DNA of 7,759 bases from Thiohalobacter sp. (GTDB lineage: Bacteria > Pseudomonadota > Gammaproteobacteria > DSM-19610), in contig JALWRY010000123.1 in NCBI GenBank assembly GCA_027080445.1, positions 1 to 7,759 of the forward strand, written 5' to 3'. Each line of letters starts with the position of its first letter. The first letter of the stretch is position 1. Of the stretch, positions 1 through 3,995 are shown piece after piece. Position numbers and translations under genes: made by a program. The notes beneath the pieces are model-generated. The model did not search any database. It had not been told where the DNA came from and saw nothing but the letters and a program-made list of their open reading frames with translations.

Positions 1-34
1 GATCAACGCCGGTAAGTCATTACCGGCGTTGATC
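1..34. repeat. Perfect inverted repeat, 15-bp arms, 4-nt loop, at the window edge
   Basis: The arm GATCAACGCCGGTAA (1-15) is the exact reverse complement of 20-34, with GTCA between. It lies inside the open frame of the left-edge gene and codes for part of its P/T/D-rich linker. The hairpin would be very stable. No T-run can be judged because the outer side is cut by the window edge. Confidence 0.8.
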
Positions 35-561
35 TGCGTCGGTACCGGGGTAACCCTGTCTTGCGGGCCCTCAACGACACCGGCCGGGGATATGTCGCCG
101 GTCGCAGAAATGTCTTCTGCTGACGCATCCAGTCGTTCCAGCCAGAGTCCTGTTTCCCCGTTGATACTGAGTGTCCGGTAGCGGTAGAGCGTCAACTGTT
201 GACAGCCCGTCAGTATGGTGTGGCTGCCGGGCGGGTAACAACGGCTGACCACGATCAGGCGGACAGACAGTTGCCGGTTACCCAGTGCGTCATACACCTG
301 GTTGACCCAGGGCAGTGCATTGGACAGCTGTTCGCTGGTTTGCAGGCCGTTCAACAAGGCCGACTGACCCTGTTCAGGGTCAAAACTGATCAGCACCGGG
401 TGGCCGTCGGCATCCGCAAACAGCACCGGGTGGCCGTCCCACGGGAGTTTGGCTTCCAGCAGGGTGCTGCCACTACCCAGTAGCTGGTCGGCGGCGTCGA
501 TGAGCAGTGTGCGCAGTTCTTCGCGGTCACAGTATTCGGCGGTTTCAATGCAAAGTTTCAT
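1..561 (-). CDS. Unrecognised protein, last visible gene of the ParA-CBM48 operon (C-terminus beyond the window)
   Basis: An open frame of 187 codons runs from ATG at 561 to the left edge without a stop. The start follows an AGGA Shine-Dalgarno-like site about 10 nt upstream and lies 5 nt after the stop of the preceding gene, so it is the last visible member of a tight operon. I do not recognise the family with certainty. Residues 41-60 read as two beta strands around a turn (DGHPVLFADADGHPVLISFD). A helix-like stretch (ALLNGLQTSEQLSNALPWV) follows, then a hydrophobic strand (VRLIVVS, about 100-106) and the segment LYRYRTLSINGETGLWLE (125-142). This order recalls the core of PD-(D/E)XK-like proteins, but the expected catalytic E-x-K is absent (ISFDP instead), so I would not call it an active nuclease. 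Residues from about 145 onward are rich in D, T, P and G and look like a disordered linker, suggesting another domain outside the window. There is no signal peptide or membrane segment. The gene is confident; the function is not. Confidence 0.8.
   Translation of the reverse strand, partial: MKLCIETAEYCDREELRTLLIDAADQLLGSGSTLLEAKLPWDGHPVLFADADGHPVLISFDPEQGQSALLNGLQTSEQLSNALPWVNQVYDALGNRQLSVRLIVVSRCYPPGSHTILTGCQQLTLYRYRTLSINGETGLWLERLDASAEDISATGDISPAGVVEGPQDRVTPVPTQINAGNDLPALI
391..438. repeat. Short in-frame direct repeat inside the left-edge gene
   Basis: The 18-nt word CAGCACCGGGTGGCCGTC occurs at 391-408 and again at 421-438, exactly 30 nt apart. It encodes the twice-occurring DGHPVL motif (residues 42-47 and 52-57) as a 10-residue period. 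The near-identity at the DNA level suggests a recent local duplication rather than independent convergence. Confidence 0.85.
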
Positions 562-566
562 GCTGT

Positions 567-1253
567 TTATCCTGTTGTTGCCGAACGGTTGGCCGCCGAC
601 AGGTAAAACCCGCTGCGAACCAGTCGTTCGCTGATACGTGCCAGGAAGTTTTTGCGGTGGTGGTTGACCGGGCCGTGTTGCGGTGTGACCTGCTCCGGCA
701 GAAAACCCAGGTTTAGCAACGGTACGTCGAGGTAGCGTAGTGAGCCAACAGCCAGTTTGCGGAAATAACGCCACGCGGCGTGCTGGTCGCGGGGGCCGAC
801 GATCACGATGCCGATTTCTGTGTGATGGTCTTCCGTCAGGAGCTTGATACGCCGGTAAGCGGTCAGCACCGCGTCGAGATTTGCGGGTACCAGCAATACA
901 ACGTGATCAAAGCGGGCTGCCTTGACGGTTTCCACGGAGGTAACGGGAACCAGGCAGTAGCGGTTTCCCCGCGCCCGCTCGCCGGGTTCGCCGGAAAGGT
1001 GACGGGGGTCTCCGTTCAACGGTTCATCGAGATGACAGAGTACGCTTTTATAGCCGCGCTGGTTGAGTACCTGGCAAAGGTCGTGCGTTATCCAGCTTTG
1101 CCCGGGGTTGTCGAGAAGAAAAGGAATCGTCTGGCAGGAATCCTCGCTACCCGTGGTTTCCGGGGCATCACTGAGGAAGCGCGCGCTGATTCGTGCCAGA
1201 CGATCGGAGGAAGTGGATTTGCGTTGCCACACAGGGCTGAGTTGACTGGCCAT
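567..1253 (-). CDS. Degenerate MinD/ParA-like protein lacking a P-loop
   Basis: A 228-residue protein whose ATG overlaps the TAA of the upstream ParA-CBM48 gene by one base (TAATG), a classic translational-coupling arrangement. Residues 41-76 keep the shape of a ParA/MinD N-terminus: a strand (TIPFLL), a loop where Walker A should be, a helix, then RGYKSVLCHLDEP, which resembles the 'rGkkVLliDaD' strand. The loop reads DNPGQSWIT, with neither the signature lysine nor the GKT/S of a deviant Walker A. Residues 115-186 fit the second half of MinD/FlhG-type ATPases: FDHVVLLVPANLDAVLTAYRRIK corresponds to the 'D.vlvVtpe..sl.dAY..iK' region, GIVIVG to the strand that usually carries the base-specifying Asn, and LLNLGFLP to the 'lG.iP' turn. 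Residues 1-40 are polar and probably flexible. It should fold like a ParA ATPase but not bind ATP normally, so a heterodimer partner, adaptor or regulator of the neighbouring ATPase is a reasonable inference. There is no export signal. The homology call comes from pattern reading, not an alignment. Confidence 0.8.
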   Translation of the reverse strand: MASQLSPVWQRKSTSSDRLARISARFLSDAPETTGSEDSCQTIPFLLDNPGQSWITHDLCQVLNQRGYKSVLCHLDEPLNGDPRHLSGEPGERARGNRYCLVPVTSVETVKAARFDHVVLLVPANLDAVLTAYRRIKLLTEDHHTEIGIVIVGPRDQHAAWRYFRKLAVGSLRYLDVPLLNLGFLPEQVTPQHGPVNHHRKNFLARISERLVRSGFYLSAANRSATTG

Positions 1254-2356
1254 TAGTGGTGTACCGGAACCTGGAGCAGGGAATTGATGCCGCCCAGCTC
1301 GTTGGGAATCTCGGACGGGTTGGTGGGGTCAGCCTGCCACTTGCCGTCGATGACCAGGCGATATTCATAAACCCCCGGTTCGGCAGTGAAGACTTTCTGC
1401 CAGTGGCCATTGATATGGCGGGTTTCGATGTCACGGTCTGGTATCCAGTCGTTGAAATCCCCTGCAATCTGCAGGCGGTGGCAATCAATATCGTCAAAGG
1501 TCAGAACGACCATCTGGCGCTGCGCCTGTTCGGCATACTCTTTCATGGTCATATCCTCTGTGAGGGGTTCGTTGTCAATGTAGGTCACTCGTGCCGGTAA
1601 TGTAGCATTCAATAATTCTTCCGCCAGCTGCCGGTAGTCCTCAGCCGCGGTGCAGGCGGGGGCGTATTCCGGCAGCGTTTTGCCAAACCAGGCCGCTTCC
1701 CTGGCCCGTACGGTGTGCCGGACACGAACACCGCTGATGCCGACGGGAAGTTGTTCGCGAATCTGGCTGAGTACGGTTTGTGCGAAGCGGGTGTGACTGT
1801 CAAACATGGTCGGCAATACCTTGACGGGAAGATCGATCCGGTACTTGTTTTTCAGCAGGTTCACAATGTCCAGCAGTTGCCGTATTCCGTCGAGTGCATA
1901 GCAGCTGGCTTCCACCGGTACCAGAACCTGGTCTGCGGCCCTGAGTGCATTGATCGAGAGCAGGCCCAGTGAGGGCGGGCAATCGATAAGAATAAAGTCG
2001 TACAGTCCGCCAAAGCGTTCCAGTTGATCCAGGAGTTGTCTTTCACGGCCCGGTTGGTCACCAAGTAATGACTCCAGCATGGCCAGCGAGATATTGGCCG
2101 GGACAAGGTCGACCCCGTCGCAGACATCGGAAACAACGATATCGTAAAAATTTGCTTCGTCACTGAAGACCTCATACAGGCCGGGCAGGTCCCGGTCACT
2201 GACACTCACGCCAAGTCCCAGTGAAGCATGCCCCTGCGGGTCCATGTCGATCACCAGTACCTGTTTTGCCTGCCGGCCGAGTTCTGCCGCCAGGTTGATC
2301 GTTGTTGTTGTCTTACCGCAGCCACCCTTCTGGTTGGCGATAGCCATGATGTTCAT
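1253..2356 (-). CDS. ParA-family ATPase with C-terminal CBM48/AMPK-type glycogen-binding-like domain
   Basis: A 367-residue cytoplasmic protein. Residues 3-250 are a complete ParA-type ATPase: deviant Walker A KGGCGKTT (10-17, signature Lys10 and catalytic-loop Lys15), Walker A' VLVIDMDPQGHAS (33-45), and Walker B FILIDCPPS (121-129). A linker (about 250-281) leads to residues 282-363, an early-set/CBM48-like domain with the diagnostic pattern IAGDFNDW (297-304), HW (318-319), PGVYEYRLVIDGKW (327-340), DP (343-344) and GGINS (355-359). ParA proteins form ATP-dependent dimers on the nucleoid and position cargo; CBM48 domains in AMPK-beta, branching enzyme and isoamylase contact alpha-glucans. 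The fusion therefore suggests cargo recognition through glucan or a protein bound to it, which is inference. The ATG at 2356 is preferred because GGAGA lies about 6 nt upstream and the ATPase fold begins at once. The frame stays open upstream to an ATG at 2431, but those 25 residues lie in the inverted-repeat spacer. No parB gene or parS-like array is visible. It overlaps the next gene by 1 nt. Confidence 0.93.
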   Translation of the reverse strand: MNIMAIANQKGGCGKTTTTINLAAELGRQAKQVLVIDMDPQGHASLGLGVSVSDRDLPGLYEVFSDEANFYDIVVSDVCDGVDLVPANISLAMLESLLGDQPGRERQLLDQLERFGGLYDFILIDCPPSLGLLSINALRAADQVLVPVEASCYALDGIRQLLDIVNLLKNKYRIDLPVKVLPTMFDSHTRFAQTVLSQIREQLPVGISGVRVRHTVRAREAAWFGKTLPEYAPACTAAEDYRQLAEELLNATLPARVTYIDNEPLTEDMTMKEYAEQAQRQMVVLTFDDIDCHRLQIAGDFNDWIPDRDIETRHINGHWQKVFTAEPGVYEYRLVIDGKWQADPTNPSEIPNELGGINSLLQVPVHH

Positions 2357-2376
2357 ACGTTGTCTCCACATCCCGC

Positions 2377-2390
2377 TGCACCGAGGTGCA
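2377..2390. promoter_or_regulatory. Small inverted repeat just upstream of the ParA-CBM48 gene
   Basis: TGCACC and GGTGCA are perfect 6-bp arms around a 2-nt spacer, ending 20 nt from the ATPase start codon and close to its ribosome-binding site. It could be an operator half of a regulator site or a small mRNA hairpin that affects translation. No function is proven. Confidence 0.35.
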
Positions 2391-2406
2391 ACCGTTAGCG
2401 ACAAAC

Positions 2407-2428
2407 GTGAAGTGCTGAAGCACTTCAC
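2407..2428. promoter_or_regulatory. Perfect inverted repeat in the regulator-ATPase spacer
   Basis: GTGAAGTGCT (2407-2416) is the exact reverse complement of 2419-2428, with 2 nt between. It sits roughly midway in the 99-nt spacer between the MerR-like gene and the ParA-CBM48 gene. Read on the minus strand, the hairpin is followed only by a weak T-rich stretch (GTTTGTC), so it is a poor intrinsic terminator. An operator, an attenuator or an mRNA-processing hairpin is more likely. Confidence 0.5.
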
Positions 2429-2455
2429 CACCAGGCCTGTATTGCTTTTATTGGT

Positions 2456-2911
2456 TCAGGCGTACTCCTCCAGCTTTTCCCTGGCAGCAGGAAACAGTTC
2501 CCCTTGTTGTGGTTGAACCTGCTGCAATTGCTCCACTTCCTTTGCCAGTTCGGCAATCGGAAAGACCCATTCCTGACCGGTCAGCGCATCGAAGGCGCGC
2601 TCACCATGAAAAACCAGCACCACGTCACCGGTGACCACGAGAGACAGTTCTACCAGTGGTTGCTCCGCGGTGGGAAGAAAATGCGTAAGTGACTGCAAGC
2701 ATTTGCGGATGCGTTGCAGGGAGATGTTGGCATCAAGCAGGCGCCTGGCGGCGCGCAGGGCGATGAGATCGGTGAAGGTATAACGGGCATGACCGCCAGG
2801 GGTGAGTGCGGCGGGGACAACCAGACCGGTTTTGCGCCAGTAACCCAGCTGGCGTGTACTCAGGCCGGTAATGGCGGCGGCCTGCTGACGACTGAACGAG
2901 TCTTGTGTCAC
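2456..2911 (-). CDS. MerR-type helix-turn-helix transcriptional regulator
   Basis: A 151-residue DNA-binding protein read from GTG at 2911, chosen because AGGGAG lies 5 nt upstream and because the MerR domain starts within a few residues. The open frame extends back to an ATG at 3022, but that would add 37 residues partly encoded by a terminator hairpin and is unlikely. Residues 6-75 form the winged helix-turn-helix: SRQQAAAITGLSTRQLGYWRKTGLVVP is the recognition part, with the hallmark 'R.l.yW...GLv.P', followed by the wing GGHARYTFTDLIALRAARRLL and the helix ISLQRIRKCL. The region from about 80 on (VELSLVVTGDVVLVFHGERAF, then DALTGQ) and the Q/E-rich tail differ from classic metal-sensing MerR proteins. 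The single Cys (Cys71) and the absence of a Cys/His cluster argue against metal sensing. It is the first gene upstream of the ParA-CBM48 operon and probably its local regulator; the signal it senses is unknown. Confidence 0.85.
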   Translation of the reverse strand: MTQDSFSRQQAAAITGLSTRQLGYWRKTGLVVPAALTPGGHARYTFTDLIALRAARRLLDANISLQRIRKCLQSLTHFLPTAEQPLVELSLVVTGDVVLVFHGERAFDALTGQEWVFPIAELAKEVEQLQQVQPQQGELFPAAREKLEEYA

Positions 2912-2921
2912 GGTGACTCCC

Positions 2922-2935
2922 TGCTCAAATGAGCA
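2922..2935. promoter_or_regulatory. Inverted repeat in the leader of the MerR-like gene
   Basis: TGCTCA and TGAGCA are perfect 6-bp arms around AA. The repeat lies about 10 nt upstream of the GTG start and directly precedes the ribosome-binding site. Its position suits an autoregulatory operator, but the similarity to the repeats at 2377-2390 and 2407-2428 is only general (TGC...GCA ends, 2-nt spacer). Confidence 0.35.
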
Positions 2936-2945
2936 CGATTTCGCC

Positions 2946-2974
2946 AAGTTTCGCAGGGTTTTGGGAGATGTCAA
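2946..2974 (-). promoter_or_regulatory. Possible promoter for the MerR-like gene
   Basis: A perfect -35 hexamer TTGACA reads on the minus strand from 2974 to 2969, directly after the T-run of the upstream terminator. The best -10 candidates at 16-17 nt spacing (GAAACT, AAACTT) match poorly, so this would be a weak or activator-dependent promoter, or the hexamer is coincidental. Confidence 0.3.
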
Positions 2975-3012
2975 GAAAAAAAGGGACAAAAACTTCAGTT
3001 TTTGTCCCTTTT
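2972..3012 (-). terminator. Intrinsic terminator of the cytochrome c operon
   Basis: Positions 2979-2994 and 2997-3012 are perfect 16-bp complementary arms (AAAAGGGACAAAAACT and its reverse complement) with only 2 nt between. The hairpin would close with a TGAA-type tetraloop. On the minus strand the stem runs into TTTTTTTCTT. It begins about 43 nt after the stop of the second cytochrome gene and ends 61 nt before the MerR-like start codon, so it separates the two operons. The A-rich left arm gives it some capacity on the plus strand too. Confidence 0.85.
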
Positions 3013-3054
3013 GGAGCTTCAAACGGGTACCGCTTGTCGGTACCCGGCCGGTAT

Positions 3055-3405
3055 TTACTTTGTCACAGTACGCGGCAGCACCGGGGTGATGAGGCCGGAC
3101 TGGTGCGAGAACCAGGCGGCGACATTTTTCATGTCCTGTTCAGACAGGCCGGCAGCGAACCCTTTCATAATCGGGTTGCTGCGTGCGCCGCTCTTGTAGT
3201 CCATCAGTGCGCGCACGATATAGTCAGCCTGCTGGCCGGCCAGGCGAGGGTACTGCGCCATCGTGCTGTTGCCGTCGGCGCCATGGCATCCGGCGCAGGT
3301 TTGCGCCGCAATGGATTTGCCGGCCTCGGCGTTGCCGCCGGCCAGTACATTCAGGCTCAGGGCGCTGAACAGGGTAGCAATAAAAATCGGGATCAGGCGT
3401 TTCAT
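3055..3405 (-). CDS. Periplasmic monoheme cytochrome c (class I, c4/c553-like)
   Basis: A 116-residue exported electron-transfer protein. The ATG at 3405 follows GAGGAG with 6-nt spacing; a TTG one codon upstream is too close to that site. Residues 1-22 form a Sec signal peptide (KR, hydrophobic core, then NVLA with likely cleavage before GGN). The mature part carries heme-binding CAGCH at 37-41, the c4-type phrase GADGNS and PRLAGQQADYIVRAL (53-67), and Met80 as the likely sixth heme ligand in NPIMKGFAAGLS. The helix SEQDMKNVAAWF packs on the heme in this family. Its size and motifs match one half of a diheme cytochrome c4. It is co-directional with and 30 nt downstream of a second cytochrome gene, so they are probably co-transcribed and shuttle electrons between a quinol-oxidising complex and a terminal oxidase or reductase. 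The exact partner cannot be read from the window. Confidence 0.93.
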   Translation of the reverse strand: MKRLIPIFIATLFSALSLNVLAGGNAEAGKSIAAQTCAGCHGADGNSTMAQYPRLAGQQADYIVRALMDYKSGARSNPIMKGFAAGLSEQDMKNVAAWFSHQSGLITPVLPRTVTK

Positions 3406-3435
3406 CAATCACTCCTCAACTGGATACTGTGCAGG

Positions 3436-3762
3436 TTACTTGCCGATAGCGGCGAAGAAGGCGGCAATATCTTCCATGTCCTGGTCACTCAGGGACCGGG
3501 CCTGGGCCTGCATGGTTTTATGCGAACGCTGGCCTGCCTTGTATTCGTGCAGTGCGGACACCAGGTACTCGGCGTGCTGGCCGCCCAGTCGAGGCACATG
3601 GTAGGTGGGATAGACATTGGTGTAGCTGGGTATCCCGTGGCAGCCCAGGCAGGTGGCGGCTTTTGCCTTGCCGGCAGTGGCGTCACCGGCAGCGAAGCTG
3701 CTCGTTGACATGGCGCTCGCCGATGCCAGCAGCACCAGTGCGGATAGATAAGTTGTCTTCAT
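3436..3762 (-). CDS. Periplasmic monoheme cytochrome c, first gene of the pair
   Basis: A 108-residue exported cytochrome with ATG at 3762 preceded closely by GAGGA. Residues 1-24 or 25 are a Sec signal peptide with cleavage likely at SFA/AGD. The heme site is CLGCH (38-42). PRLGGQHAEYLVSALHEYKAG (57-77) is the c4/c553 core, and Met84 in KTMQAQARSLS is the probable axial ligand. The helix SDQDMEDIAAFFAAIG ends the protein. Between the heme motif and PRLGGQ it carries a longer Tyr-rich loop (IPSYTNVYPTYHV) where its downstream partner has the usual GADGNS-type loop, so the two are related but not recent duplicates. It is first in a two-gene operon that ends at the terminator near 2979-3012. 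It could equally be a subunit of a larger redox complex encoded elsewhere. Confidence 0.93.
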   Translation of the reverse strand: MKTTYLSALVLLASASAMSTSSFAAGDATAGKAKAATCLGCHGIPSYTNVYPTYHVPRLGGQHAEYLVSALHEYKAGQRSHKTMQAQARSLSDQDMEDIAAFFAAIGK

Positions 3763-3872
3763 ACGTCCTCGCTTCGATGGTGGTTATTCTGGTTGTACGC
3801 TACGGTGTAGCCGGAATGCAGCGCAACCCCGCATAGCGCTGTCCACGCCTTTTCTGGTTCCGGGGCGCGGGC

Positions 3873-3878
3873 ATTATA
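3873..3878 (-). promoter_or_regulatory. Candidate -10 box for the cytochrome operon
   Basis: The minus strand reads TATAAT exactly, in an AT-rich island (TATATAAT) within GC-rich surroundings. The -35 position at 17-nt spacing (ATATCA) matches consensus at three of six bases. Transcription would start about 105 nt before the first cytochrome start codon. Confidence 0.45.
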
Positions 3879-3944
3879 TAGCAAAGCCTGCCGTCTGATA
3901 TAGCGCCGACTGTGCATCTGCACTATACCCGCTCCCGTGGCGTG

Positions 3945-3950
3945 TACAAT
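3945..3950 (+). promoter_or_regulatory. Candidate -10 box for hrpA
   Basis: TACAAT lies 45 nt upstream of the hrpA start codon on the plus strand. No good -35 hexamer is present at 16-18 nt spacing, so support rests on this one hexamer and its position. Confidence 0.3.
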
Positions 3951-3995
3951 GTCTCCCGGTCCAGTGGCTGAAGCCCCCGGTGACACAGGTTTGAA

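Larger units (their letters stand above)
3763..3995. promoter_or_regulatory. Divergent intergenic region between the cytochrome operon and hrpA
   Basis: This 233-nt stretch has no convincing gene. Towards the cytochromes it holds a perfect TATAAT (minus strand, 3878 to 3873) with a weak -35 match ATATCA 17 nt upstream, which would give a leader of roughly 100 nt. Towards hrpA it holds TACAAT at 3945-3950 without a recognisable -35 element. A small inverted repeat (GTGCA, 2 nt, TGCAC; 3912-3923) lies between these candidates. Confidence 0.5.

Noticed and set aside
780..1256. Plus-strand open frame of 158 codons opposite the pseudo-ATPase gene
   Set aside because: It is antisense to a gene with recognisable fold motifs and tight operon spacing, and its product has no recognisable domain. 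It is a shadow of GC-rich coding sequence.
1253..2356. Plasmid or chromosome partition locus (parABS)
   Set aside because: No ParB-like gene follows and there is no repeated parS-like array. The gene after the ATPase is a P-loop-less ATPase relative, so a DNA-partition assignment is not supported.
2357..2431. N-terminal extension of 25 residues on the ParA-CBM48 protein
   Set aside because: The frame is open to an ATG at 2431, but a good GGAGA ribosome site precedes the ATG at 2356, ParA proteins begin right at this strand, and the extension lies in a spacer full of inverted repeats.
2923..2960. Sigma-54 promoter before the MerR-like gene (TTGGC...GTGC)
   Set aside because: The GG and GC elements are one base too close for a -24/-12 promoter, and no activator site is visible.
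2912..3022. N-terminal extension of 37 residues on the MerR-like protein
   Set aside because: It would be encoded partly by the terminator stem and promoter region. The GTG at 2911 has a strong AGGGAG site, and the winged-helix domain starts immediately after it.
2929..3708. Plus-strand open frame of 259 codons across both cytochrome genes
   Set aside because: It is antisense to two unmistakable CXXCH cytochromes and runs through their terminator. Its length reflects high GC and a lack of stops.
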